In this document: in pieces, positions 42,339 to 52,556 of the stretch | Position numbering within the stretch: position 1 is the stretch's first letter | Layout: each line of letters begins with the position of its first letter | Origin: Cellulosimicrobium terreum | GTDB taxonomy: Bacteria > Actinomycetota > Actinomycetes > Actinomycetales > Cellulomonadaceae | Assembly (NCBI GenBank): GCA_014803435.1 | Contig: JACYFD010000008.1 | Coordinates: 1 to 64,000 of the forward strand | Direction: 5' to 3' | DNA: 64,000 nucleotides | Position numbers and translations under genes: made by a program | The notes under the pieces: generated by a model | Told to the model about the DNA's origin: nothing | The model's input: the letters and a program-made list of their open reading frames with translations, nothing else | The model's database searches: none

Positions 42339-45275
42339 TCAGCCGCCCACGCCGCGGGCCACGCGGATGGTCAGCAGCTCCCCGCGGCGCAGCTCGGCGC
42401 CCTCGGGTGGTTCCGTCGCGACGACGGTGCCGCCCCGCACGCCGGGGGCGTCCACCTCCTCGAACCGCACGACCAGACCGGCGTCGAGGGCGCGTCGTTC
42501 CGCGAACGCGCGCGTGCGGCCGACGACGGCGTCGACGATCACCGGCGGGATGACGATCGGCGGGCGCCCGAACCAGAACCAGGTCTCGAACCGGCCGCCG
42601 GTCACCTCGTCGGTGGTGGGCAGACGCAGCCGGGTGCTGCCGCGCTCGGAGACGGCGACGGCCTGCCCGTTGAGGTGGAGCTCGGGGTTGCGGGCGTCGA
42701 CCACCGCCCAGCCGTCGAGCTGGAACCGCAGACGCAGGGGCAGCGTCCCCTGCGGGACCCGGTTCTCCCGCTGCCAGTCCAGCACCCGGTCGCGGACCTG
42801 CTCGAGCACGCCGCGGAGCGACTCCGGCGGCTGCCACACGATCCGACGGCCGTCAGCCGCGAGAGTGCCGTCGAGCGTGATCGTCTGCGTGCCGAACGAC
42901 TGCTCGAGCGCCCAGTCGTTGCCGAGCGCGGGCGTCGGCCAGGGCAGGTCGACCAGGACCCGGCCGACGGGCTTGTCGTCCACGCTGTCGGGCAGCGGGG
43001 CGCCGTCGAGCTCGACGACGAGACCGGACGCGATGGAGACGGCTGCCACGACGGTGTCGTTGACGAGCTCCGTGCCGTCGCGGAACGTCACCGCCACCAC
43101 GTGCAGGCCGGACGTACGCCCGACCGCGACGTCGAGCTGCGCCGACACCTGGACGAGGGCGACGCCGTCACGGGCCGAGCCGTCGAGCCCGATCGTCAGC
43201 GTGTCGCTCAGCACCCCGTCGTCGTCACGCTCGTCGAACACCGGCTGCCACGCGAACGCCGCGACCCCCGCGTCGTCGGTGCCCGCCACCGCCACCTCGG
43301 TCGCGGTCGCGGGCAGGGAGCCGGGCACGGCGGCGCCGTCGTCGGTCGCGAGGACGCGCGCCCCGTCACGGCCCCGCGCCACGACACGGGCTCGCACGGG
43401 CCCGCACGGGCTGTCGACGACGACCCGCACCAGCCGTGGCACGGTGCGCCCGCGCGATCCCACCTCCTGACCGTCACCGCCGAGCAGCCGCAGCATCCGC
43501 GTGGTCACGACCTGCGCGAGCGCGTCCTGCACGGTGCGGGTGCCGGCGAAGCCGTCGCACACGGGGTCCCACGCGACCTCGCGGGCCACGCTGAGCCGAC
43601 CGGTGACGACGACGGCGGCCCCGGTGGGGGTGTCCGTGTCGTCGAGCAGGACGGAGGTCACGGTCTGCGTGGGACCTCCGCCGGGGTCGAGGGTCCACCG
43701 GACGGCCGCGACGCCGTCGGGTCCCGCCAGGACGGTCCCGGCGGCGCCGAGGACGTCGCCCGACGCGTCGTCGCGCAGGGTGCCGCCGTCGGCGGTGAAC
43801 CGCACGGGCGCGCCCGCGACGGGGACCGCGCCCTTGCGGACGACGACACGCACGGCCTCGTCGAGCTCGTCGCCCGGCATGGCCTCCTGCCCGTCGCCGC
43901 CGACGAGGTCGAGCGCTGCGAGACCGGTCAGGGGCGGGAACAGGGAACGGCAGTCCGAGACCTGCGTCCACGTGCCTCCGGTGCGGTCGAGGACGGCGAG
44001 CCGGGCGCGGTGCCGCTCGGGCCCGTCGGGTGGCTGCGGGTCCGGCGAGGGGGAGTCCCACGGCCACTCGAGCGTGCCCTGCCGTGCCGTGACGCCGAAC
44101 GCGAGGCGCGCCGTCCGGGCCGGTACCAGCCAGTAGTCGCCCACCCGTGGCGTCCCCTCGGCGGGGAACCGTACGACGATCCCGCCCTCCAGATCCGTCG
44201 AGGTCGTACGCAGAGGGCTGGGTCCGCCGTCCCACCGCCGCACCACGGGGGCGCGGCCGAGCGCGGCCACGGACGTCGGGGCACCGGCGTCCCACGCGAC
44301 GTGCAGCACGAGCCCGACGACGGACGCCACGGTCCCGAGGAAGCCGGGCTCGCCGCGCAGCCGCCGGTCGGAGCTGGTCACCTCGACCAGCTCGCCCTGT
44401 CGGATCGACAGCTCGTCGTCGCGGCCGGGGCGGTCGGTCGTCAGGGCGGCGTCCGCACCCGGCACCGTGGACACGTCGAGGTCGAGCAGCCCGGTCACGA
44501 CGGACCCGTTCTCGCGCGACCACACGAATCGCGGCGTCGGCTCGACGTCGAACACCTCGACCCGGTACAGCTGGTTCTCCAGCCGCTGGTAGCCGCCCCC
44601 GCCGACGATGCGGCACGGGTCGACGTCGTCGTCCGCCTCCTGCAGCGACGCGACCATGCGGCGCGGGTCGGCCTGCGCCGTCGGGACCTGCGAGCAGACG
44701 GTGTCGGCGGCGACCGGCTCGAGCCGCACCTGCCAGACCGTCTGCTCGCGTGCCGCGGTGTCCGGGCCCCCGAGCGCGGACTCGAGCAGCTGAGGACGCT
44801 CGTCGGCGGTGACGAGGTGGTCCCGCACGTCGAGGAACGCCGCGTACCGGCCGTCGTCGGCCGGCTCGGCCAGTCCCGGGTTCGCCGCGACGCCGGCGCC
44901 GATGGTGCGCAGGTGCGGCTGGTCCGCGAGCGGCCACGCGCCCGGCGACGCGACGGCGGGATTCGCCGGCGCGGAGGCCAGGACGCCGTCCACGTAGTAG
45001 CGGCCAGGCGTGACCGCGAGCTCCTCCCACGACGCACCGTCGGGCGGCGCGCCGTCGGCCGCCGAGACGATCGCGAACGGTCCGACGCCACCGTCGGACG
45101 GCTCGGGCCCGCCCGCCGGGCCGACCACGTCGTGCGTGCGCACCTGGTCGTGGTGCGCGGTGATCTCCGCCTGCTCGTTCCACTCGGCGTCCAGGAGGAC
45201 CCTGCCCTGCTGCATCAGCACCGAGCGATAGCCGAGGCCCGGGTCGAAGGTCCACCGCGTGAGGTCTGCGTGCAT
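42339..45275 (-). CDS. DUF6519 protein with Big-1-like repeats and C-terminal PASTA-like domain
   Basis: A 978-residue protein. Its N-terminus MHADLTRWTFDPGLGYRSVL, with MQQGRVLLDAEWNEQ next, is the DUF6519 signature found in CIS and phage-tail loci. The middle has at least two Ig-like Big-1-type segments, each starting with GGDGQE (about residues 475 and 615) and including VPVAGAPVRFTADGG. The C-terminal 70 residues read VVGRTRAFAERRALDAG, VRGGTVVATEPPEGAELRRG, LTIRVARG, a PASTA-like unit of the peptidoglycan-binding kind. It is probably a peripheral baseplate or surface-contact component. It starts 2 nt after the preceding stop (TGACCATG), so is coupled. Confidence 0.82.
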   Translation of the reverse strand: MHADLTRWTFDPGLGYRSVLMQQGRVLLDAEWNEQAEITAHHDQVRTHDVVGPAGGPEPSDGGVGPFAIVSAADGAPPDGASWEELAVTPGRYYVDGVLASAPANPAVASPGAWPLADQPHLRTIGAGVAANPGLAEPADDGRYAAFLDVRDHLVTADERPQLLESALGGPDTAAREQTVWQVRLEPVAADTVCSQVPTAQADPRRMVASLQEADDDVDPCRIVGGGGYQRLENQLYRVEVFDVEPTPRFVWSRENGSVVTGLLDLDVSTVPGADAALTTDRPGRDDELSIRQGELVEVTSSDRRLRGEPGFLGTVASVVGLVLHVAWDAGAPTSVAALGRAPVVRRWDGGPSPLRTTSTDLEGGIVVRFPAEGTPRVGDYWLVPARTARLAFGVTARQGTLEWPWDSPSPDPQPPDGPERHRARLAVLDRTGGTWTQVSDCRSLFPPLTGLAALDLVGGDGQEAMPGDELDEAVRVVVRKGAVPVAGAPVRFTADGGTLRDDASGDVLGAAGTVLAGPDGVAAVRWTLDPGGGPTQTVTSVLLDDTDTPTGAAVVVTGRLSVAREVAWDPVCDGFAGTRTVQDALAQVVTTRMLRLLGGDGQEVGSRGRTVPRLVRVVVDSPCGPVRARVVARGRDGARVLATDDGAAVPGSLPATATEVAVAGTDDAGVAAFAWQPVFDERDDDGVLSDTLTIGLDGSARDGVALVQVSAQLDVAVGRTSGLHVVAVTFRDGTELVNDTVVAAVSIASGLVVELDGAPLPDSVDDKPVGRVLVDLPWPTPALGNDWALEQSFGTQTITLDGTLAADGRRIVWQPPESLRGVLEQVRDRVLDWQRENRVPQGTLPLRLRFQLDGWAVVDARNPELHLNGQAVAVSERGSTRLRLPTTDEVTGGRFETWFWFGRPPIVIPPVIVDAVVGRTRAFAERRALDAGLVVRFEEVDAPGVRGGTVVATEPPEGAELRRGELLTIRVARGVGG

Positions 45276-45277
45276 GG

Positions 45278-47479
45278 TCAGCTCCCGAACATTCCGATCT
45301 GCATCCCGGCAGGGACGTACGGTGCGACGAGGCGACGGGCCGCGTCGAGCCGCGAGGGACGGCGAAGGTGGTGGTGCACGCCCATCTCGGCGTCGTGCTC
45401 GCCGCCGCGCCGGATCGACGCTGGCGTGCTCGCCGCGAGGGCGGCGTACGACGGCGAGCCGGGAGCCGTCGAGACGTACGACGGCGCGTCGGACGTCTCG
45501 CGGTCCGACGGCGGGACGCACCGGAAGCGGCGCGGGGTGCGCGACCCCGGGCCCAGGTAGGAGAAGCGGGCACAGCCGCGCTGGGCGTCGACGACGGTCA
45601 CGACGCCGTCGCACACGCTGGACGTCAGCTCCAGCACCCGGCACCCGGCGTCGCCGCGCAGCGTCGACCCGTCGATGCTCGCGCGCGCGCCCGGCGCTTC
45701 GACGCAGGTGCCGCCGCCGGTCCCCTGCAGGCTGTCGAGCACGCAGTCGGTCACGCTGAGCCGGCCGACGGTGGGCGCGAGGTCCACCCCGGCGGCGCGA
45801 CTGCGACGTAGCGTGACCCGCAGCGCGCGGTTGCCCGCCTCCGGGTCGTCCGGACCCGCGGTGGTGTCGGCCTCGACACGTATCCGGCCGGCGACCGTGC
45901 ACTGGCCGAGCGTCAGCGAACCCAGGTCGCCGGGCGCCACGACGACGTCCCCCTCGACGACGAGACCGTCGAGCACGACGGAGCTGCCACCCGCGCCCGT
46001 GACCACGACGTCGCCCACGACCCTGGGTCGCAGACCCTCGGGGGAGTACACCCCCGGCACCGGGGCCTCGACGTCGCCGGAGAGCAGCTCCCGCCCGCGC
46101 CACGCCGCCGCCACCAGCACGAGCCGCGTCTCGGCAGGGACGTCGACGACGAGCCCGCCCGGGTAGGCCTCGGAGTCGCCGACCGACACGACGTGCGTGC
46201 CGCCGGTGGCCGCGGGGTCGGTCCAGACGGTGGTCGTCGTCGCGACGGCGGCAGCGACCGACGGCTCCAGCCCCGGCTCGCCCGCCCCCGGCGGCGGCAC
46301 CGACCGCACCGCCACCTGGCCCTGGACGCCCAGCACGTCCGCGCCGCCACGGTCGGCGTCGCCCGTGAACGGGTCGGCGGCGAGCGTGTCCTCGTGCGTG
46401 TCGCTGCGGTCCTGGGTGCCGGCCCCGACGTCCGCCACCGCGCCGTACGCATGGTCGGTGTGCAGTGCGGCCGGGTCGGCGGGGTCGCCGTCGAGGTACG
46501 GCTGCACCCGGCCCGTCACCGCGTCGACCATGACCTGCCACCCGTCGAGCGGTGCCAGGTCCTCCACACCGCACACTCGAACCCGTTCGGGCTCGAGCGG
46601 CGGGTCGTCCTCGACGCGGACCGCGAGCGGCACCGGCTCGGCCGGCACTCCGGCTCGAGCCGCCTCGAGCGCGGCGAGCAGGCGCCGCGGACGCAACGGC
46701 ACGGGCAGGTCCGCCTCGCCCGCCAGGTGCTCCACCGACTCCTCCGTCGCGGGGGCGGCGAACCACGGCTCGTCCAGACCCAGCGGGTGGGTGCGCCACC
46801 CGCCCGTGCCGGGCCGGGCGGGCGCTGCCACCGCGTCGTAGACCTGCGTCCTGAACACGAAGACGCCCACTGCCGGGATGCCGAACCGGCCACGCCCGCC
46901 GGTCGGACCGGGCTCGACCGGGCGCACCTCGCCCGTGCGCGCAGTGCGGGACAGCGCCCCCGCGGCGAGCTGCGGCGACGTGAGCTCCACGTCGGCCGCG
47001 GACCGCAACGAGACCCACGCCGGTCGGTCCGGCCGCAGGTGGTTCACGTGCGCGGTCGTGGCGAGGCGCCGGTAGAACTCGACCGCCACCGCCGGCCACC
47101 CCGTCGCGTCGCGCACCACCTGCTCCAGCACCGCGACGGTCCCCTTGCCCTGCCGGTAGGTCACCGTGTTCGCCGTCACCGCACGCCGGCCCGCCCCGGC
47201 ATCACCCACGTCCTCGGGGAGCCCCGTCACCCCGACGAGGTCCGCCAGGTACGGCACCACCCACGCCGGCGCCGTCTCGACGAACCACGCGTCGTACAGG
47301 CTCTCCAGGTCCTCCTCGACGACGGCGAGCTCGCCCGCCACCGCGTCCAGCAGGGCGTGCAGCAGCCCGCCCGTGGCGGCGTCGCGCTCGCGGACGTGCG
47401 CCGGCAGCAGGCCCTCCAGGTACGCGGTGCGGTCGGCACGGCGCTCGTCCGACACGGTGAGGGGCTCGGGTGTGCTCAC
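45278..47479 (-). CDS. P2 gpI-like tail protein with repetitive beta region
   Basis: A 733-residue baseplate protein. The N-terminal 150 residues resemble P2 gpI/phage tail proteins (RTAYLEGLLPAHVRERDA, FVETAPAWVVPYLADLVG, NTVTYRQGKGTVAVLEQVVR, DATGWPAVAVEF). The central part contains linker and beta segments. About residues 490-640 carry repeating short strands like a beta-helix (VVGDVVVTGAGGSSVVLDG, LVVEGDVVVAPGDLG, SLTLGQCTVAGRIRVEAD, LRVTLRRSRAAGVDL, LSVTDCVLDSL). The C-terminus is Ser/Pro/Arg-rich and ends MQIGMFGS. GTG start overlapping the upstream stop by 4 nt. Probable site: baseplate periphery, contacting spokes or target. Confidence 0.85.
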   Translation of the reverse strand: MSTPEPLTVSDERRADRTAYLEGLLPAHVRERDAATGGLLHALLDAVAGELAVVEEDLESLYDAWFVETAPAWVVPYLADLVGVTGLPEDVGDAGAGRRAVTANTVTYRQGKGTVAVLEQVVRDATGWPAVAVEFYRRLATTAHVNHLRPDRPAWVSLRSAADVELTSPQLAAGALSRTARTGEVRPVEPGPTGGRGRFGIPAVGVFVFRTQVYDAVAAPARPGTGGWRTHPLGLDEPWFAAPATEESVEHLAGEADLPVPLRPRRLLAALEAARAGVPAEPVPLAVRVEDDPPLEPERVRVCGVEDLAPLDGWQVMVDAVTGRVQPYLDGDPADPAALHTDHAYGAVADVGAGTQDRSDTHEDTLAADPFTGDADRGGADVLGVQGQVAVRSVPPPGAGEPGLEPSVAAAVATTTTVWTDPAATGGTHVVSVGDSEAYPGGLVVDVPAETRLVLVAAAWRGRELLSGDVEAPVPGVYSPEGLRPRVVGDVVVTGAGGSSVVLDGLVVEGDVVVAPGDLGSLTLGQCTVAGRIRVEADTTAGPDDPEAGNRALRVTLRRSRAAGVDLAPTVGRLSVTDCVLDSLQGTGGGTCVEAPGARASIDGSTLRGDAGCRVLELTSSVCDGVVTVVDAQRGCARFSYLGPGSRTPRRFRCVPPSDRETSDAPSYVSTAPGSPSYAALAASTPASIRRGGEHDAEMGVHHHLRRPSRLDAARRLVAPYVPAGMQIGMFGS

Positions 47480-49980
47480 GGGACCACCTCCACGTCCATC
47501 AGGGCGGCGGTCAGCCGCAGCGCCTGCGCGGGCAGCAGCCGTGTGCCGTCCCAGCGGGCCTCCTCGGCCACCAGCAGGTCGTCGCCGACGGCGGTCGCCG
47601 CCGGTGCGACCAGCCGCGGCACCGTCGCGGACACGACCCCGTCGACCTCGGACGCGGTGACGAGCACCCTCGCCGCCGCCACCGGGACGGCGAGCGGGAG
47701 ACCGCCGAACCTCGTCAGCAACGCCGCCGACACCGCCTCCCGCACGGCCTCGGTCTCGAACCGCGGGTCCACCTGCAGCCGGATCCGGGCACCGACGTCG
47801 AGCACCTCGCCCGCGAGCAGCACGCGCGGTGCACGCTCGTCACGCGCACCGTCGATCGTGGCCGCCAGGTCCGCGATCAACGAGACCGACGCCGGACCGC
47901 CGTCCGCCGCCAGCACCGACACCACCACGGTGTCCGTACGGCCGTCCCACACCAGGTCGGCACGCGCGCTGCCCACGCCCGAGAAGGCGCGGGCGAAGTC
48001 GCCGTAGTCGTCCACCGAGACCGCCCGGTCGAGGGTGCGAACCCGCTGCGGCGCGTTCGTCCGTGCGCTCTCCAGGTCCTCGGGCGGCGCCCAGTCCCGG
48101 GACGCCGCGAGGTTGCGCACCGTCGCGATCCCGCGCGGGCGGCGCACCGGGAGCGACACCTGCCCCGGCTCCGCGACCCCGTCCGCACCCAGGCCGATCC
48201 GGTACACCGCGCGCACGTTCTCCACCCCGGAGGGCAGCCGCGACCCGTGCACCCCGTCACCGAACGTCACGGTCGACGACGCCGTGTCGTCCTGCCGCAC
48301 GACGTACACCTGGTCGGTCGGCCCCGCGTCGTGCAGCGTCTCCACCTCGGCCCAGGCGACGTCCTCCACCCGCACCTGCAGCGCCGCGGCCGCACCGGTC
48401 GCGTTCGTCGTCGTGCGCACGTACGTCAGCGACGGTCGTCGCAGCGCGAACGACGCGAACACTTCCCGCCCGTCGCCCGAGCCGAGCACGTGCTCCACCG
48501 TCTCGCCGTGCGTGGCCGCGGTGACGTTCCCGAGGACGCGCACCGTGCCCGGCCGGTAGTCGTGCACGAGCGGCGGCTCCAGCGTGAGCCTCTGCACCGG
48601 GTCGCCCGGCGCCTCGCCGCCGCCCGCCGGGCCCGTCACGGCCTGCACCGCCACCACGGTGGTGACCTCCACCTGCACCTCGCCGCCGGGACCGACCCCC
48701 GTCACCAGCACCGCCCGGTCGGCAGGGAGCGGCGGGTCGCTCACCGCGACGTCCAGCGTGTGCCCGGTGCCCGCGTCCCCCGCCCCGAGCGGGACCGGAC
48801 TCGGCATCCACGTCGCCGGGAGCTCTGTGCTCACCGCGAGCACCAGCGCACCGTTGCGACGGAACTGCTCGATGTTGTGCGCCAGGTCCACCGTGACCCG
48901 GGTGAGCTTTCCCGACAGCCCGAACTTGGTCGCGCCGTCGGTGACGACCGCCGACACCTGGAACGCCTCCGTCCGACCCGGCTGGTCCAGCACCAGCCAC
49001 GACCCCGGCACGACGTCGGCAGCGTCGCCGTCCAGCTCCAGCTCGCGCACGCCCGCGCGCAGCGCATATCCCGGCCACGGCACCGGCTGGTCGTTCAGCA
49101 GTGCCGGGTCGGGCGCGTTCCAGCCGAACAGCGACAACCGACGCGACAGCGAGTAGACCCGCACGTCCTCCTCGGCGACCAGGGTCCGGGACCTCCGGAA
49201 GCCGATGCGGCGGTCCAGCCGCAACCGGGTCCAGCCCGGTGCCTCCTCGGGCGTGTCGACCGCCGCGACACGGCGGAGCTCCCACCGCTCGTGGTCGTCC
49301 GAGTGCACGGCGTCGGCCGCGACGTCGCGGCGCTCGCGGCCGACGACGAGCAGGTGGTCACCGGACCTCACGGCGGGTGCCGTCGTCGTGAGCCAGATCT
49401 CCCGGGTCCCGTAGCCGAGCGGCTGGGGGACCCGGTCGTGGGCCGCGAGCTCGTTCCACGCCCCCCGGGCCTCGACCTCGTCGGAGGTCTCGAAGACCTG
49501 GGGGAGCGAGCCGGGTGCGGGGATCGTCTGCACCGGCGTGCCGGCAGGCACGATGACGGACGCGGGTGCGCCGGGCGCGGTCTCCACCTGCCAGGCGAGG
49601 TCGGTGCGGGCGGCGACGCCGGGGCGCAGCTCGTACCCGAGGGTGCGTGCGAGCTCGCGCACGGACCGGGACTCGGTGGCCGTGCGCAGCAGACCCTCGG
49701 TGGCGATGCGCTCGGTGTAGAAGGAGACGACGTCGCCCACCACGGCCCACGCGTCGAGGAGCGCCACGGCAGGGTCGGCGGTGCGGTCGGGGCTGCCGGT
49801 GCCGGAGCCGTGGGTGGCGAGCGAGCGCACCGGCTGCGGGTGCCTGCCGTCCGCCAGCGCCGCGCGGAGACGTTCGAGCGCCGCTCCGTGCGGGGCCACC
49901 CGCCAGGCGATCCGGTCCTGACCGGGCGGGTTCGACGGGACCGTCCCCGTGGCGACCGACGCGTGCTCGTCCGCATTCAC
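47476..49980 (-). CDS. Baseplate wedge protein (J-like, Afp12 type)
   Basis: An 834-residue putative baseplate assembly protein. The early segment DPAVALLDAWAVVGDVVSFY, then TERIATEGLLRTATESRSV and RELARTLGYELRPGVAARTD, is the standard signature of this CIS/phage group. The C-terminal third has J-like features (NLAASRDWAPPEDLE, RAVSVDDYGDFARAFSGVG, RIRLQVDPRFETEAVREAV). It forms the wedge that triggers sheath contraction. GTG 49980 (VNADEHASVATG) overlaps the preceding stop by 4 nt. Confidence 0.92.
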   Translation of the reverse strand: MNADEHASVATGTVPSNPPGQDRIAWRVAPHGAALERLRAALADGRHPQPVRSLATHGSGTGSPDRTADPAVALLDAWAVVGDVVSFYTERIATEGLLRTATESRSVRELARTLGYELRPGVAARTDLAWQVETAPGAPASVIVPAGTPVQTIPAPGSLPQVFETSDEVEARGAWNELAAHDRVPQPLGYGTREIWLTTTAPAVRSGDHLLVVGRERRDVAADAVHSDDHERWELRRVAAVDTPEEAPGWTRLRLDRRIGFRRSRTLVAEEDVRVYSLSRRLSLFGWNAPDPALLNDQPVPWPGYALRAGVRELELDGDAADVVPGSWLVLDQPGRTEAFQVSAVVTDGATKFGLSGKLTRVTVDLAHNIEQFRRNGALVLAVSTELPATWMPSPVPLGAGDAGTGHTLDVAVSDPPLPADRAVLVTGVGPGGEVQVEVTTVVAVQAVTGPAGGGEAPGDPVQRLTLEPPLVHDYRPGTVRVLGNVTAATHGETVEHVLGSGDGREVFASFALRRPSLTYVRTTTNATGAAAALQVRVEDVAWAEVETLHDAGPTDQVYVVRQDDTASSTVTFGDGVHGSRLPSGVENVRAVYRIGLGADGVAEPGQVSLPVRRPRGIATVRNLAASRDWAPPEDLESARTNAPQRVRTLDRAVSVDDYGDFARAFSGVGSARADLVWDGRTDTVVVSVLAADGGPASVSLIADLAATIDGARDERAPRVLLAGEVLDVGARIRLQVDPRFETEAVREAVSAALLTRFGGLPLAVPVAAARVLVTASEVDGVVSATVPRLVAPAATAVGDDLLVAEEARWDGTRLLPAQALRLTAALMDVEVVP

Positions 49981-52556
49981 GACGCACCCCCCAGCTGGAC
50001 CCGGACGTGCCCGGCCTCGGGGTCGTTCGGGTCGGAGTCGCAGCGCAGCAGCTCGCGCGGTGCCATGACCAGGACGCCGGCGCGCAGGGACGCCGCGGCC
50101 TGCGCCCGGGTCGCGCCCGCCCGGGCGAAGCGGCGCAGCTCGACCCACGACACGCCGTCCACCGTCATGGCCGCGCCGACGACGTCGGACAGCCGCAGGG
50201 GCTGGCCGAACGTGAACCGGTCCGGGTGGAAGAAGCCGGGGCTGCCGTCGCGGCGGACACCGGCAGTGAAGACCTCGCGCAGCACGGCGGTGACGTCGGG
50301 TACCAGGTAGCCGTCCGCGACACAGCCGCCGAGCACGAGCTCCAGGGGGACGTGGAGCGGGCGTTCGAGCGCGACGTCGACGCCGGCCATGCGGCGCACC
50401 TCGAGCGCGGCGAGCACCTCCGCGCGCAGCACGGGGTCGTCCGCGCGGGATGCCACCGGGTCGAGGGTGACGGACTGGGCGTACCAGGAGCCGGTCCAGC
50501 GGCGCCGGGCGACCGCACGCTGCGTGCCCGGGTTCTGCTCCGCGACCGCGGCATGGTCGGCCGAGGTGACGGCACGGCGCTGGGTCCGGAACGCTGCCGG
50601 GGCGAGCTGGCGCACCTGTTCCAGCGCCTCCGGTTCACGCCCTCCGGACGCAGGCAGCGGGTTCCACGACCGCAGGTCCGCGCCGCCTGCCGGGTCGGTG
50701 CCGCCGGGGAGCAGGAGCAGGCGCACGAGGCGTCCGGGCCCGACGTCGCCGGCAGCGCCGGAGCCGACCCGGTACGTCGCGCGCGGGGTCGCACCCACGA
50801 CGGGACGCCGACCGTGGCCCTGCGCGCCGAACCGCAGCCGGCTCACCCCGCCCGGCTCCGGCTCGACCACCAGGTGGGTCGCGAGCCGACCGCTGCCGAG
50901 CATGTCGTCGCGCGGGGTCCACGTCCGCAGGCCGTCGTCCAGGGCGAGTGCCGCCGCGGCCCGCCGCGGGTCCGGGGCGAGCAGGGCGGTCACGGACGAC
51001 GACGGCGCGAGGACCGGGTCCACGCGCGACAGGCCGGGGCGCTGCAGCCGCGGCCGGTACGCGAGGCCGGCGCCGACGGTCGGCGGCACGAGCGCCTCGT
51101 CCGGCACGGTGGCACCGTGGTCGGCGACCACCACGTTCGCGAGCGCCGCCGCCCGCGCCGCCTCGGTCCCCGGCTCGGACACCCGCAGGGGCGCCGGCAG
51201 GGCGTCGGCCGGGTTCCAGCGGACCTCCCACACGGTGATGCCGGGCTCGAGCGGGTCACCGTGCTCCACGGCGTCCGCGGTCAGCCGGACCCCGAACCGC
51301 CGGCCGGGGTGTCCGTCACGCGGGTCGGCGCCCACGGGACGGTCCACCAGCACCAGCAGGTCGCCGGCACGCAGCAGCGGGTCGGTACCGGCGTCGGTGC
51401 GCAGGAAGGCGGACGTGGCGCCTGCGGGCAGCCAGTGGTCGTCGTCGCCCCACGCGTACAGGTCGAGGGCGTTGCGCTCGGGCCGGACCGTCAGCGGCGC
51501 GACGGTCTCGAAGACGGTGCGGCCCGCGTCGGTCGCCTCGACCGGCACCGTGGGCTCCACGGCACCCGGCGCCACGACGATGCGCGCGTCGTCGGGCAGG
51601 TCGGCCACGGGGGTGCCCACGGGCAGGGTCAGCGTGGTGTCGGTCTCCAGGGCGAGCAGGGTGCGGGCCGAGCAGCCCTCGTGGACGCGGTAGCCGAGCA
51701 GGCGGGCGTGGCGGCGCACGGACGTCCGCCGACGTGCCGTGCCGAGGTACGCCTCGGCGGCGACCGCGTCCTGCCAGGCGGCCAGCCGGTCGCCGACGGC
51801 GGCGAACAGCTCGGTCACCATGACGGCGGGGTCGGCCGGGCTGCGGTCCGTCCAGCCGGGTTGCAGCGTCGCGAGCCGGTCGAGCAGCCGGGTGCGCAGC
51901 GCCGCGTAGTCGCGGGCGAGGTAGTCGCCGGGGGCGAGCGCCTCCACCGGGGGCGCCACGACGGTCTCGACCCGGCAGTCCAGGTCGGACGGGCAGTCGA
52001 CGGCGAACCGGAACGTCGCCGTCGCGAGCACGGGGTCGATGCCGTCCGGCACGCCCGTGCCGCCGGGCCCGAGGAGCCGCAGCGTGTACGTGGACAGGTC
52101 GCCCGGCGTCGTGGTCCGCACCACGAGCCCGCGCTCGCGCCCGACGTCGTCCGGCAGGCCTTGCGCGACGAGCAGCCGGTCGGCGGGCTCGACCCCGTCG
52201 AGAGGGTCGGTCGCGGGGGTGCCCGCGGTGCCGGCCACCTGGGGTGCCGGGTAGGCCCACTCGACCCCGACCGGGTTGACGTCCGGGTCGTCCCGCACGC
52301 CCCCGGCGAGGGCGACCGTGCCGACGCCCCAGCCGGCGGGGACGGGCCCGTTGAGCAGGTGCACGACGAGGGTGCGCTGGGACGGTGCGCCGGGCACGTG
52401 CCCCGGCGTGCCCGCGTGGTTGGACAGCACCTCGACGAAGTCGATGCCGTCCAGGTCGGCACGACCGCGCACGCGGGAGCGCCGCGCCTCGCGGTCGATC
52501 GTCCCGCCGAAGACCGCGACCTCGGCGGACTCGGTGACGGCCTCGGTCGCGCTCAT
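49977..52556 (-). CDS. Baseplate wedge protein (J-like, Afp11 type)
   Basis: An 859-residue baseplate assembly protein, paralogous in layout to the following gene: PADPAVMVTELFAAVGDRLA, WQDAVAAEAYLGTARRRTSV, RRHARLLGYRVHEGCSARTL in the middle, and a J-like C-terminal third (RRAVTSADHAAVAEQNPGTQ, ALEVRRMAGVDVALERP, FTFGQPLRLSDVVGAAM). The first 250 residues are a beta-rich addition beginning FGGTIDREARRSRVRGRAD. Start ATG 52556 overlaps the gp25 stop (ATGA). Together the two J-like proteins are expected to build the inner baseplate ring. Confidence 0.92.
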   Translation of the reverse strand: MSATEAVTESAEVAVFGGTIDREARRSRVRGRADLDGIDFVEVLSNHAGTPGHVPGAPSQRTLVVHLLNGPVPAGWGVGTVALAGGVRDDPDVNPVGVEWAYPAPQVAGTAGTPATDPLDGVEPADRLLVAQGLPDDVGRERGLVVRTTTPGDLSTYTLRLLGPGGTGVPDGIDPVLATATFRFAVDCPSDLDCRVETVVAPPVEALAPGDYLARDYAALRTRLLDRLATLQPGWTDRSPADPAVMVTELFAAVGDRLAAWQDAVAAEAYLGTARRRTSVRRHARLLGYRVHEGCSARTLLALETDTTLTLPVGTPVADLPDDARIVVAPGAVEPTVPVEATDAGRTVFETVAPLTVRPERNALDLYAWGDDDHWLPAGATSAFLRTDAGTDPLLRAGDLLVLVDRPVGADPRDGHPGRRFGVRLTADAVEHGDPLEPGITVWEVRWNPADALPAPLRVSEPGTEAARAAALANVVVADHGATVPDEALVPPTVGAGLAYRPRLQRPGLSRVDPVLAPSSSVTALLAPDPRRAAAALALDDGLRTWTPRDDMLGSGRLATHLVVEPEPGGVSRLRFGAQGHGRRPVVGATPRATYRVGSGAAGDVGPGRLVRLLLLPGGTDPAGGADLRSWNPLPASGGREPEALEQVRQLAPAAFRTQRRAVTSADHAAVAEQNPGTQRAVARRRWTGSWYAQSVTLDPVASRADDPVLRAEVLAALEVRRMAGVDVALERPLHVPLELVLGGCVADGYLVPDVTAVLREVFTAGVRRDGSPGFFHPDRFTFGQPLRLSDVVGAAMTVDGVSWVELRRFARAGATRAQAAASLRAGVLVMAPRELLRCDSDPNDPEAGHVRVQLGGAS

